Below, one piece after another: positions 36,270 through 48,460 of a DNA stretch of 64,000 nucleotides. The DNA comes from Cycas panzhihuaensis (Eukaryota > Cycadophyta): assembly GCA_023213395.1 (NCBI GenBank), contig CM041465.1, positions 7,440,001 through 7,504,000 of the forward strand. Direction: 5' to 3'. The notes beneath the pieces are model-generated. The model ran no database searches, had not been told where the DNA came from, and worked only from the letters and a program-made list of their open reading frames with translations. How positions within the stretch are numbered: the first letter of the stretch is position 1; every line of letters begins with the position of its first letter. Position numbers and translations under genes: made by a program.

Positions 36270-37202
36270 TTTTAGGACAAACCAATAAAGAGAACCTCTT
36301 TTAGAAAATGAAGTTGATTTTATTTTTGTAAACAAACGTACATTTAGAAAAGTATATGTTTTACTAGAATAAACTTGTTAATATTACCACTGAACATAAA
36401 TCCACATTAAAATATAATTAACATTAGCACTTGGTCATTAAAAAAATTCATCTTTAACATATTAGTTTACCATTGAAAAGGTAAAGGCATCTCATTTAAT
36501 ACTTTATGTTTAACAATGATTAGAAAATAGAGTAAAATAGGCTTGTTAACATTAATATTTATAGTTAATAATAAAAAAATATTAAAATTTTGATGAATTT
36601 TAAGCAATCATGTCATAATTGCATGTATTATAGCTTAAATTAAAACATATAGTGGAACCAAAATTATTTCATTTTATTCTTTAATTAATTACATAATATT
36701 ATCTGAAAATCATGTAAAAATTAATGAATTTTATTGAATTACAATTAAAGAATGAATATTTACTAGCTTAAGATCATAAACTTAATAAATCATATGAAAA
36801 ATTTCTTAAAAATGTTATATATTTTAGCTTACTTGGGCATAGATGAAGGCATGTCCTTAGGTGAGGTTCTGTAGGTCAAAATGGCATCCAAATGGCTTGA
36901 ATAGCTAGTCAATACATCCACATATGAAATGTGAATTCAACCCTTCTTTCAGAAATGAATTTAGACTTCGTATGGTTTAGTTATTAAAAAATTAGCACAT
37001 GTACCCCCTTTAAGGAAAAAAAAAAAAATTGAATAAGGGGATAAACCCCTTTTCAAAGGTTGGAATGAGGTCACATAGGAGGCTTATATGGTTAGGGGCT
37101 AAAGGAGGGGAGGCTAAGATGGACGTAAAACATAAGTTAAATTTAGTTTGATTTAATTAAACTTTATATAATAAAAAAGAAAGAGGATAAATTAATCGTA
37201 AT

Positions 37203-37216
37203 GGGGGGGGGGGGGG
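37203..37216 (+). repeat. Run of 14 G in E3 leader
   Basis: A single uninterrupted G homopolymer flanked by AAT and CCCAAAAAAA. Such long G runs are unusual in A/T-rich DNA and prone to sequencing error. Confidence 0.85.
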
Positions 37217-37429
37217 CCCAAAAAAAGGGTTATTTGTGTTTAAAACTTTTTGCAAACATAAAACGTTTATTTGATAATGTAATGGATTTTGAAATCCATT
37301 TGATAAAGAGGTGTGGTTAGGGTTCTTTATTCCATTTCTTTGTTCATTTTTATAGGTTGGACATTAGCTTTGTTGATGGTCTTCATTTGGTCTTGACTCC
37401 TTTCGTAAGTCCTCAATAACAATTTTCTT

Positions 37430-37590
37430 CAGTGCTTTGGCTGGCTTCTTTTCACCATGCTTTGGTAGTGTGTTTCTTTCCTCCATGCTTGGGTTGGCAT
37501 CTTTCCACTGAGCTTTGGCTACTATCTTTCCATAGAGTTTTGGTAGGCATCTTTCTTTCCTCTGTACTTGTTGGTTCATGGGTATTTCTT
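37430..37590 (-). repeat. Degenerate minisatellite of about 25-28 bp, six units, in E3 leader
   Basis: On the minus strand the unit is like CCAAAGCATGG followed by GAAAAGAAG or GGAAAGATG, repeated about six times with length variation. It is visible on plus as recurring CTTTGGT and CTTTC words. Confidence 0.75.
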
Positions 37591-38272
37591 AGGGTTTCAT
37601 CTCCCTTCGTGGCTTTAACGTCTTCTGGCATCTTTGATTTGATTACAATGGAGAAGTCTTCATTTATCTACTTCAGTTCTATTAAATTTTAGTCTTTATC
37701 TTTGAATGAATTTATGGCTGGGCTGCATGTAGATGTCTCCTCATAGGAGTTTTCTTTTCCTTTATGTTTGTGGCTATTGCAGGCTTCTTCACACATCTCA
37801 AAAATGATATAAAGATACTTTACTCTACATGGATCTTCTCCAAGTTGTGGTAGGCGTCTCTAAGCAACACAGAGACCAGATGGAGAGGTTTTCTCCTACT
37901 TGGGTTTCATGCCTTATCTTTGGCTCCATCAAGCATGTGGTTCATTCCTGCATCCATGCATTAAGCAACTGTTTCCACGAGTTTTCAAGTATTAAAATCC
38001 TTTATGCATGACTTTGTCTTTATATGACTACGTGAAGAGAAGAGACTAGAGTAGTGGTGTAAATATTTTGAACGATTATAACCTTAGTGTATGATAATAT
38101 GTGTTTTCAGTAGGCCAGATAGAGGAAGCAAAAAAAAAGAAGACACCTCTTGGTATTAGTTTTTGTATATAATAAGAATGTTCAATATAAACTTTTATTC
38201 ATATTATTATTTTTTGTATATATATATATGTGTGTGTGTGTATATTTGATTTAAAATTTATTGTAAAACCTT

Positions 38273-38284
38273 GCTCTAATACCA
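38273..38284 (-). promoter_or_regulatory. E3 primer-binding site
   Basis: The minus strand reads TGGTATTAGAGC directly next to the 5' LTR end, tRNA-iMet type with a C-to-T change. Confidence 0.85.
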
Positions 38285-38788
38285 TGATGGAGAGATGGAT
38301 TATTTTCCATTTGCAGTATTTTTATTAATAATAGGAAAATAATTATAAATAAATACCAATTTATATAATATCTAAAAATGTACAAATAAACTACACACAT
38401 TAACACATAGATTAGATAGGTCAAAAAACCCTCTAATGGGGATGAGAAAACCACCTCAAAATAGATATATATATTAATAAATAAGTAAAATATACATTAC
38501 AACATTTAAGAGGATCTCATTCTCTCTTACTTTTGATTAACAAATGAACAATAGACCAGTTGACCAGCCTCATGACATCCTGACCATCCTAACCACCTCT
38601 AGACCATTCAAACTAGCATTTGAACCATTAAGACCATTAGGACCCACTTCCTAGAATCTAGGAAGAGATAAATAGGAGGAGAGGTTCATTGAAAATATAA
38701 CTACCCTTTTTCAATAAACCTTATAATAGTAAGATTATTTAATGAAGTAATATAAAGGGTAACATTAGAACATAATATTATTTTAACA
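38285..38788 (-). repeat. E3 5' LTR
   Basis: On plus it runs TGATGGAGAGATGG to ATTATTTTAACA. The palindrome CTTCCTAGAATCTAGGAAG lies at 38647-38665. The TSD CTTAG follows. Confidence 0.93.
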
Positions 38789-38793
38789 CTTAG

Positions 38794-41084
38794 AAAAATA
38801 GATCCCCATATATGATAAAGTTTGAAAAGTGTAGAAAATAGTCTTCATAATTGATCATAGCATATCCCTAGAAGATGACTTTGATTCTAGACTAGAATTT
38901 AATAAAGAACCTTATTCAAACCCCCCAAAGTTTGGAACTAGAAGTCTCCTTATCTATGGTAGCTGCCTTTTGTACCCTGGACCATTATGCATTAGAGGAA
39001 TACTTAACACCCATTACTTTTTTGATTAATGGTGGTATATCACTAAACTTCATTGATATTTCCTTGGCTAGGTAATTAGACCTTTATATTATCCCAAAAA
39101 CTAGATTTACATGTTCCTTGCCCAGTCATTATAAACTTTACTGTGCTAGAACAATCAAGAACCTTACCATTCAATTCGATACTTATAAATTAGTCTTTTA
39201 TTTTTATGCCTTATCTATTCATGGTTCATATTATATTCTTCCACTCTAGTAGCTCTAAACCTTAGGTATATATAGCATAAATAACTCCCCTACCAATCCA
39301 TCCATTCCATTGAAGGACCATATGGGATAAACCCATAAACTCCATAAGATACAACCTCCCCTTAATAAATTAATTTTACTAAACTAAATGAGGAAACAAC
39401 TAAGCAACTAAGTAGCTTATATTATATGCATCAATAATATCTAAGCCTACACAAATGTCCACCTAAACATCTAACATAGTCTTAATAAATATAAAGCTAT
39501 TTTTGCCACCTACCGATTGATCCTCTAATAGGCCATGGGTGTTACCACATCATTGAGTTGAAAAGTCTCCATGATCCTATCGATCTTTGGCCCTATAAAA
39601 ATTCCTATTTTTAAAACAATAGAATAGAAAAAATTACAAATGAAGTAATGAAAATGAGGGTAATCTAACCCAATAAAAGCCCATATGTTACCCCTATTGT
39701 ATTAGTTCAAAGAAAGGATGGCTCATTTGGGTTGTATGTTGACTATCGTGAACTTAATAAAATAACCATAAAAAATAAATTTTCCACTCCAAGAATTAAT
39801 GACATGTTAGATGAAATTCATGGTGCCTAAGTCTTTACCAAGTTGGATCTCCAATCATGATACTATCAAATCCCTATTATACTTAAAGACCAACACAAAA
39901 GTACATTTTGAGCATACTATGACCATTTTAAATTTCTGTTATGCCTTTCGACTTATGCAATTCTTTGACCACATTTCAATTGTTAATGAATAAGGTATTT
40001 GCCCCATATCTTAAGAAATTTATTATTATTTTCTTTAAGGATATTCTCATCTATAGCATAGTCATGGCCATTCATACTTTCCATTTAAAAACAATCCTAA
40101 AAATTTTTGTTAAATACTAATTATATGCTAAGCTCTCCAAATGTGACTTTAGTAATTTTAGACCATAATACCTTGGCCATATTATCTTCATGGAAGGGGT
40201 TTGGGTTGACCCTGATAAGATAATAGTTATTACAATTTGAGTAACCCCAAAAAACCTTACCTAGTTGCACACTTTCTCAGAGCTTACAGGATTCTATAAA
40301 CGATTCATTTAAAATTATGTAATCTTAATGATACCATTAACCAATTTACTCTAAAAAGATTATTTTCAATGGTCATCCATTATTAATGATACCTTTATTC
40401 ATCTTAAAGAAGTCATGTCCTCCACTCCAGTCTTAGGCACACAAGATTTCTCTCAACCATTCTAACTAAAATGCAACACTTTAGGTTTTGGCTTATGTGT
40501 GGTACTTATGCAAAATCTACACCTAATTGCTTTTACAAGTTAAAAATTTAAAGGCCATAAGTATAGGTTAACCTACTAAAAAGAAATGAAAGTAATTCTC
40601 CATACCATCTAGAGATAACAATAATATCTCATTAAACCAAAATTTACTATGTTAAGCAATTGCTATAGCCTCCATCATCTATTAAACCAACCTGTTTCAT
40701 CCAAAGAATAGGCCAAATGGGTTGAGCATCTCCAAGGTTTTGACTTCATAATTGCTTATAAGAAAGGCCAAGATAATGTAGTGGTGGATGCTCTTTCTTT
40801 CTTCCTAATCAACCTACTCCTTATTCATTTACAAGAATCCTCTATTCATGCTATCTACTCACCCTATCCTACTTGGGTACAAGACCTAACTTGAGAAAAC
40901 CAATCCCAACTAGATTATGATAAATGAGCTAACAAAGTTCACACTAAAAAAAATGGTCCATATAGAATAATCTCCTTTTATATAGAAACTTCATATTCAT
41001 CGACCCAACCTCTAACTTTATTTCTCAAATCTTAGTAGAGTACCACTCTACTTCATTAGGAAGCCATTCTATATTTGATAAAAC
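38794..41084 (+). pseudogene. G1 pol remnant, part 1: protease, RT, RNase H, start of integrase
   Basis: The protease near 38990-39200 reads FLINGGISLNFIDISLAR, where the DSG-type triad is lost. RT from about 39680 shows PYVTPIVLVQRKDGSFGL, VDYRELNKITIKNKF and TKLDLQS. The active box near 40030 reads FFKDILIYS, one Asp replaced by Lys. RNase H (about 40440-40800) shows LGFGLCVVLMQNLHLIAFTS and KKGQDNVVVDALS. The integrase zinc region begins near 41030 with SHSIFDK and is cut by E4. Numerous stops and frame changes. Confidence 0.82.
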
Positions 41085-41522
41085 TGTTAGAATAATGTCA
41101 TTATAATGTTACCTTTGTAAATGTCACTTTATTAAAAATTTCCTCCCCGATTCTTGGAGGTTGGTCTACCTATCTATTGGTCTGTTGTCTATAGTTAGGA
41201 TGGTCAAATGACTATGGTATATAGGATGGTGAGAGGAGGTTGACCAGGTACTCCTTCCAAAAAGGAAATACCTCACTTTTCACAACTATACAGAGAGAGA
41301 GGATGAGATTCTTATTGAATCTATAATGTATATTAATTTTATTAATATATATTTATATTCTTGAGGTGGATTTTCATCCCTTAATGGGGTTTTCCACCTA
41401 TCTACTTCTAGTTTTCTATATTTTATTTTAGTGTATTTAATTTTTTAATTATTAATATAAATTTATATGCTCTATTCTAATATTGTGACTTGTGCTTTTA
41501 TTTCTAAACCCTCTCTCCAACA
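41085..41522 (+). repeat. E4 5' LTR
   Basis: It runs TGTTAGAATAATGTC to CTCTCCAACA. Compared with the 3' LTR it lacks about 80 bp after CTTTATTAAA. The hairpin arms CCTCC (41142-41146) and GGAGG (41156-41160) remain. Confidence 0.93.
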
Positions 41523-41534
41523 TGGTATCAGAGC
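41523..41534 (+). promoter_or_regulatory. E4 primer-binding site
   Basis: TGGTATCAGAGC directly follows the LTR, a perfect plant tRNA-iMet-type site. Confidence 0.93.
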
Positions 41535-43308
41535 AGGGTACCTTAATTTTTTTTTTTAATATCTTATATAAGAACAGAGCACAATAATTAAATAATCACC
41601 ATCCATCAATAACTGCAACTGACTACAAAAAGGAGAGATTTATTTACAAATAAAAAATATTTACAAAATTAGGTTTTAAACCCATACATACTACAATCCT
41701 AACTTAGCAAAGAAGCAAATATGCTAGTCATCTCTGCTCGCTTACAAGAAAATTAAAAGGACAAGTAAACAGTAAAGAAAAGACATTAAAAGTTATGAGA
41801 TTGAAGTTCTTTTTGGAATAGTTATTTGAAGAAGACGAAGGTGCAACCCATCTCAAACCCTTACTTCTAAAGACAAAGATTCAGAGCCCCAAATACCGTT
41901 AAAATCATCATAGATGCTATCAATGGTTGAAAAGAAAAGATACAGATGCTATTGACCAAGAAACAAGGTAACAACTATCCTCACATATGCCTTTAACTGA
42001 GAATCAAAGGCCATTAATGTAGACACAAAGACATCTGAGGCCATCACCTAAGAAACAAAGTTAACCAATGCTATAAACATAGAAATAAAGGTCTTTAACC
42101 CTTATAGATGTCGATCAAGTAGTAGAGCTGCTAAATCCTCATAAACGCCATTGCTAAAGAAGAAGATACCCTCAATGTAGCCATCAAGTCCTCACGGAGG
42201 CCATGAACATAGACACATAGCCATTATACTCTCGTAGAAGCTACTGAAAGTACTAAAGAGGAGCAATCACCAAAGACCTATAAAAAATTTAACGAAGAAT
42301 GAATGAAATCCTAACTAAAAGGGTTAAATAATAATAGACTCCAAATAAAATCAAAATATCAAATATTATTTTTGATTTTACAAAAATAATACATTACAGT
42401 GAAATAAGATTTTAGGTCTATTGCCTATTTGCCCTTTTAATTTAATTTAATTTTTTCCTAAAGATTCACTAAATTAAATCAAATTGAATTATAGTGTTAG
42501 GTCTGTAAGCCCCCTATCCACCAACCCCCTGGTTATAAGAGCCTCCTATATTACCTCAGTCCAATTCCAAAAAGTGGCTTAATCCTTATTTATTGTATTT
42601 TTAATTTTTTTTTCTCAAATGGGGGTACCTATGCTTTTTTGACCATACGTCATCATATAAAGTCAAAATTTTATTCCAGAAGATATGTCGGATTTGTAAT
42701 TTAGATACATATATATCAACTGGTCACTCAATCTAATTGGATATCATTTCAACTGGAAAATTCTTGTCTGAAGTTATGTTAACAATCATGACCTGTTAAG
42801 TTAAGGTACATAATGATTTTCTAAAAAATTCTTTATAATATTTCAATTTCATTACTTCAATATAATAAATATTAAATTATGTATCAAGTGCATTACTCAA
42901 TTACATAGTTTTCTAGAATTTTTTTAAATATTTCATGTGATTTATTAATATTTATTTAAAAATTACTATTTTATCAATTAATTTATAAAAATTATGAAGT
43001 AAACATGAATCTATTCATTTGTTTAATTTAATTCTCTCAATGATTAATCAAATCTTATAATATCTGATCTATGGTAATTAATAATCAAAGGATAATGAGT
43101 TTATAAATTATTTATAAAATTCTTTTTAATTAGTGGGAAATCTATGTTTATGAGTTTATGTCTTACTAAATTTAGTATCTTAAACCTCATATTTCAACAT
43201 TCAATTATAACAAGTCAATGACTATTTCCTAAAAATGATTATAATTATCTTTTCCTTACTAAATTCTATTCTATCTATAAAAGTTTACATCAAGGTTTCC
43301 TGTCCAAA
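41535..43308 (+). other. E4 long leader between primer site and gag
   Basis: 1.77 kb without a coding frame. The part at about 41990-42250 has degenerate repeats of roughly 30 bp built on GCCAT and AAGAAACAAAG-like words. The part near 42570-42680 is shared with the E3 leader. The remaining 42700-43300 is A/T-rich. Confidence 0.75.
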
Positions 43309-44340
43309 ATGGCACTTATGCCATGGACAATCTCTTGTCCCTCAATTCCAGTATTAACAGGCTCAAATTATGCTGACTAGAAATTAAAAATATCCTAGAT
43401 TCTTAAACAACAAAAGATTTGGAGATATGTCACAGGAGAATTTGTAAAACTTGATGACACAAAGTTAGAAGCCTACATGGTTTATCTGATGAACTATGAT
43501 AGAGCCTCATGCACCATCCTAAACTCACTTTCACTAGACATTAGCAGACAGTTTTCTGAGACAAATGAACTTGTCCAAGTCTAGTAAACTCTTAAGGAAA
43601 AGTATGACAAGGTTCACAAACATCAACTAGCACTCTTAGAACAACAACTGTATGACTTAAAGTTTTGATGATTTTTCTAAAGTCAAGGATTTTCTAGCAA
43701 AACTTTAACTCATTAACAAAGAATTAGGTAACTATATAAAATCTTCAACTAAAGAAAGTGACAAAACTACAATTACCACCTATGCAAAAGATGATGAAAC
43801 ACTCATCTATCTTGCTATAAACAAACTACCTAAATATTTTAATATATTTAAAGGCATTAGATAATAAGTTGATTACCTAGAAATCACTTTCAATCAACTG
43901 ATTGGCTATCAAAATATATTAATTCAAACAAGAAAACTACAAGACCCTTATTTTCCAAGTCTAAACCTGTCGACAAATTTAAACAAAAGCACTTTCATAA
44001 TAATCACAATAATAACTTTAGATATCATAATCCATAGAGAGGTCCTCCTTCCTTATATTTTATAAATAATCATAATCAAAATAATAAATATTTTGGACCA
44101 CTTAAAAACTTGAATAAAACTAAATAGTCATTCCAAAAAAGGAATACTATCACTCCTAACTCAAATCAGATTATCACTTATACCTACTACTATAAAAAGA
44201 GGCATAACATTAATGTCTGTAGAAGTAGAATTGCCTCAGAAGCATGGAAAGCTTCCAAAAGGATCTAGAATTGATCCCATAAACCTAATCAATCCTTAAT
44301 TTCCATAACCTTAGCTTTCCTAGTTCCATCCACTTAACCA
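43309..44340 (+). pseudogene. E4 gag remnant
   Basis: It starts MALMPWTISCPS at ATG 43309 and continues with LTGSNYAD, a stop, and YMVYLMNYDRAS. The zinc knuckle near 44180 reads YTYYYKKRHNINVC, with two Cys lost. A frameshift lies near 43665, with stops at Gln and Trp codons. Confidence 0.8.
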
Positions 44341-47300
44341 CCTTTGTAGATTCTTGATTCTGGTGCTTGACACTAAGAATACTTGACTTTATATTAGTCA
44401 GATCCAAACTCTAAAGAAGATATCTCTTTTGGGAGTGGATCTCAACTTAAAGTTAAAGGAATAAGTGATGTTTCTTTGAAATATGGTTTAATTAAAGATG
44501 TATTCTATGTTCTTGGTTTATTACATAATCTTCTTTCAGTATACCAAATTTGCTAGAAAGACCTTGTTGTTGAATTCTAGAAAGATAAGTTTACTATTAA
44601 ACAACCATCGAATAAATTTAAATTAGTTGCCTTATGACTTGTTGATCACAAAGCAGGTCTCTACAACTTAATAAATCTCCAATATTCTAAAACAAAAACT
44701 TTTAGTACCTTTAGAGCAAAATTTGACCTAGTTAGTAAACTTTGGCATACTCAATTTGGCGATATGAGTTATGGTAGACTCCAGTACTTAAGTAAGTATG
44801 ATAAGGTTCATGGATTACCTATCTTAAATACTATCTATGGTGTTTGTAAAGCCTGTGTCATAAGTAAATAACACATGGACCCTTTTCCAAATCATACTAC
44901 CTTTCGAGTAAAATCTCAACTTGAACTTATTCATTCTGATATCTGTGGCCTATTCCAAATACCTTCATACTCTAGAAATAGATATTTTATCACATTCATT
45001 GATGATTTCTCTAATAAATGTTGGGTATACATGCTTAAAATAAGAAGTCAAGTATTTGACATCTTTGTTGAATTTAAAATCTTAGTTAAAAACCAAACTA
45101 AGTCTAAAATCAAAACTTTTAGATCTGATAATGCCAAGGAATACCTAAACAACAAATTTACTATTTATTGCAAGAAGCATGGAATATAATTTTAACATTT
45201 CGTAGCATATACTCAACAAAATGATGTTGCTGAATGCAAAAACTATACACTTATTAAGATGACTAGATGCATGTTACATGCAAAAGGTCTTGACTTAAAG
45301 TTGTAGGCAAAAGGTATTGCTTGCTTCAACTATCTTTTAAACCACTTATAATATAAATCTCTACAGAATATTATGCCAGAATAGAAATGGTCTAGTCATA
45401 AACCTTCTGTTAAGTATTTAAGAATCTTTATAAACATTGCCTGGGGGTATGTTCCCAAACTAAGTCTAAAATCAAAACTTTTAGATCTGATAATGCCAAG
45501 GAATACCTGAATAACAAATTTACTATTTATTGCAAGAAGCATGGAATATAATTTCAACATTTCGTAGCATATACTCAACAAAATGATGTTGCTCAATGCA
45601 AAAACTATACACTTATTAAGATGACTAGATGCATGTTACATGCAAAAGGTCTTGACTTAAAGTTGTAGGCAGAAGGTATTGCTTACTTCAACTATCTTTT
45701 AAACCACTTATAATATAAATCTCTACATAATATTATGCCAGAATAGAAATGGTTTAGTCATAAACCTTCTGTTAAGCATTTAAGAATCTTTATAAACATT
45801 GCCTGGGGGTATGTTCCCAAATAAAAATGATAGAAACTTGATCCTAAAAGTTTCAAATACATCTTCATTAGTTACAGTAAAGAAAGTAAAGCATATAGAT
45901 TTCTAAATCCAACCACGCATAAGATTTTAATCTTGCATGATATTGTATTTGATGAAGAAGGTTCTTCATTAAAATTTTTTTACATTGAATTACTAGTTAA
46001 AAACTTGTTAATTAATACTTACTTAGTTGAAACCTTTAAAATATAAGATGACCCTGAATTAATTGAATCCTTATCTACTCAAGTCTAAAATTTGACTTTA
46101 AATGAACCAACTACCTTAACTTCATCTACATCTAATCAGCCCACTTCTCTAAAATAATAACCCAATAATAGCAAACAACCTATTTGTACTTAAAAAACTC
46201 TTTCTAATATTAATTTTAATGATGGTAATCTTTTAGATACCAGAAGAACTTATTCACAAAAGATTGAAGTAAAATTTACCCTAATGGTTAAAGTTATAGC
46301 AAATAATGACCTAAAAATATTTAAACAAGTAAATATGAATCCAATTTGGCAATAAGCCATGCAAGCAAAAATTAATGCTCTAAAAAAGAATTCAACTTGG
46401 AATTTAGTCCCTTTGTCTCCTGATAAGAACTTGGTAGACTATAAATGGGTCTATCGAATTAAGTTCAATTCAGAAGGAGCATCTAAAAAATACAAGGCTT
46501 GCTTAGTAGCTAAAGGTTTTTCACAAGTTGATGGTATTGATTACACCAAAACTTTTGTTCATATTGCCAAGATAAACACCATTAAAACTATTTTAGCTTT
46601 AGCAGTAAAATTTAGTTGGAAGATTCATCAAATAGACATTAAAAGTGTCTTTCTAAATGGTGACCTTAAAGAAGAAATCTATATGAAATAATGTCTTGGT
46701 TTCATAGATAATCTTAATCTTATTTACAAATTAAAAAAATAGTTATATGGTTTAAAACAACTCTTCAAGCTTGCTATACTAAAATTGTTGATTATCTTCT
46801 ATAAAATGGATACACTAAGTGTATTAGTGATCCCAATCTTTATTTTCAAAGATAAGATAAGAATATCACTATTTTAATTCTTTATATAGATGATATCATA
46901 ATAACTGGTTCCTTACTTTCTTAAATTCTCTAGTTAAAATTAATTCTAATGAACAAGTTTGAAATGAAAGACTTAGGTCTATTATACTACTTTCTAGGTC
47001 TATAAAATTATCAATCAAATTCAAAAATTATTATTCTCAACTGAAATATATCATTGAACTAATAAAATGATTTAATATGGATAATGCCAAGTTAACCCCT
47101 ACACCTCTATAATTAGGTGTAAAATTAATAACTGATTATCTTTCTCCACTATGTGACCTTACCTTATATTGTTAATCAAATAATAAGCAATTTGATTTAC
47201 TTAACCCATACTTGCCTAGATATATCTTATATTGTTTGCTTTATATTCCAGAGTTATGTAAAAACCTCACGAATCACATTGGAAAGTAGTAAAATGAATC

Positions 47301-47856
47301 TTACGATATCTTACAAGTATGATTTGTAATAATCTAACATATAATTTTTACACTACTAACCTAAAATTGATAGGATACATAAACTCTAATTGGGCAGGAG
47401 ACTTTGATGATAGAAAATCCACTACTAGTTATATTTTTTTTCTTGACTCTTCACATATCACACAGTCTAACAAGAAAATGCAAACATTGGCCTTATCCAT
47501 AAAATAAGTTGAATATCGAGCACTTGTTAAAGCAAGTAAAGAAGCACTTTGGATTAAATCCTTGTTAAGTGAACTTAGTTTATTTCCTAAGTCTTTTATT
47601 AAAATTAATGTTGATAATCAAGGTGGCATATTTATTGCTATTAATCCTGTTGCTCATTCTAGAACTAAACATATAGAATTATATTAGCATTTCATTCATA
47701 ATCTTATTAATGATAATATTATTAATCTATTTTATTATCCTATAGATTTGAAGATTGCATACATTCTTACAAAGCCATTAACAAAAGCAAAAATTGTTAA
47801 ACTTGAAGAATTATTGAATATTGAAGAAGTCTTTTTAAAAGGGGGATCAACATGTT
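44341..47856 (+). pseudogene. E4 pol remnant with internal duplication
   Basis: The protease (about 44348) keeps ILDSGA but has a small deletion right after it. Integrase (44700-45830) shows HTQFGDM, ELIHSDICGLF and RSDNAKEYLNNKF in an open stretch at 44875-45189, then is disrupted by a 362-bp tandem duplication (45093-45816). RT (46359 onward) has KNSTWNLVPLSPDKN, IHQIDIKSVFLNGDL and LYIDDIIITG near 46890. RNase H shows INSNWAGDFDDRKS and EALWIKSLLSEL. The C-terminus reads AYILTKPLTKAK. Frameshifts occur near 46760 and 46930. Confidence 0.85.
45093..45816 (+). repeat. 362-bp tandem duplication in E4 integrase
   Basis: Copies 45093-45454 and 45455-45816 align without gaps and differ at about nine positions by eye. 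CCAAA occurs at the left end of both copies and again just after the second, the microhomology expected of a tandem duplication. The duplicated segment spans the second catalytic Asp region (RSDNAKEYL) and the following motif. Confidence 0.95.
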
Positions 47857-47937
47857 GAATTCTTCTTCTTCTTCCTCCTTCTTCTTTCTTCTATCTTCTG
47901 TATCATCCATTGTACAAAAGATAAGATTAAAGGGGGA

Positions 47938-48455
47938 TGTTAGAATAGTGTCATTATAATGTTACCTTTGCAAATGTCACTTTATTAAAGTTAATATATT
48001 TCAATTAATTTTATAAGTTCATTAAAATGACAAACCATTCATTTCAACAAACCCTTCTTCCTCCTTAAAATTCTCTTCCTATATTCTTGGAGGTTGGTTT
48101 GCCTATCTGTTGGTCTGCTGTTTGTAGTTAGGATGGCAAAATGACTATGGTACATAGGATAGTGAGAGGAGATTGACAAAGTACTCCTTCCATAAATGAA
48201 ACCCTTCACTTTGCACAAGTATCCAGAGAGAGAGGATGAGATCCTCCTCAAATGTGTAATATATATTCATTTTATTAATATATATTTATATTCTTGAGGT
48301 ATTTTTTCATCCCTTAATGGGGTTTTCCACCTGTCTACATTTGGTTTTCTACATTTTATTTTAGTACATTTAATGTTTCAGTTATTAATGTAAATTTATA
48401 TGCTCTATTCTAATATTGTGACTTGTGCTTTTATTTCTAAACGTTCTTTCCAACA
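47938..48455 (+). repeat. E4 3' LTR
   Basis: It starts TGTTAGAATAGTG after AAAGGGGGA and ends TCTTTCCAACA. It contains a CTTCC/GGAGG hairpin (one G-T wobble; 48075-48093) and GAGGATGAGATCCTC (48232-48246). Confidence 0.93.
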
Positions 48456-48460
48456 AAAAC

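Larger units (their letters stand above)
36270..38272 (-). other. E3 long leader between primer site and gag
   Basis: Two kilobases separate the primer site from gag. The block near 36960-37030, read on minus, matches the E4 leader near 42570-42680 (shared GGGGGTAC, oligo-T and ACCATACG). It contains a 14-G run (37203-37216) and a minisatellite (37430-37590). The short frames (37579-37364 minus, 37432-37692 plus) mirror that repeat and are not convincing genes. A (TA)n(TG)n patch lies at 38217-38245. Confidence 0.7.
31460..38788 (-). mobile_element. E3: complete Ty1/copia retrotransposon inserted in G1
   Basis: LTRs at 31460-31998 (3') and 38285-38788 (5') flank an internal region in minus orientation. 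The 5-bp target duplication CTTAG is exact (31455-31459 and 38789-38793). Primer site, a 2 kb leader, gag, protease, integrase, RT, RNase H and polypurine tract follow in order. It belongs to the same family group as E1, E2 and E4 but its LTR is distinct. Many stops make it inactive. Confidence 0.95.
41085..48455 (+). mobile_element. E4: complete Ty1/copia retrotransposon inserted in G1 integrase
   Basis: LTRs at 41085-41522 and 47938-48455 are flanked by exact AAAAC duplications (41080-41084 and 48456-48460). Primer site, long leader, gag, protease, a partly duplicated integrase, RT and RNase H are present. Same family group as E1-E3, with LTRs closest to E1. Inactive through stops, frameshifts and the 362-bp duplication. 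Confidence 0.95.

Noticed and set aside
37364-37692. Lys/Glu-rich frame on minus and Trp/Leu-rich frame on plus in the E3 leader
   Set aside because: Both follow the minisatellite period. Neither is matched in the E2 or E4 leaders.
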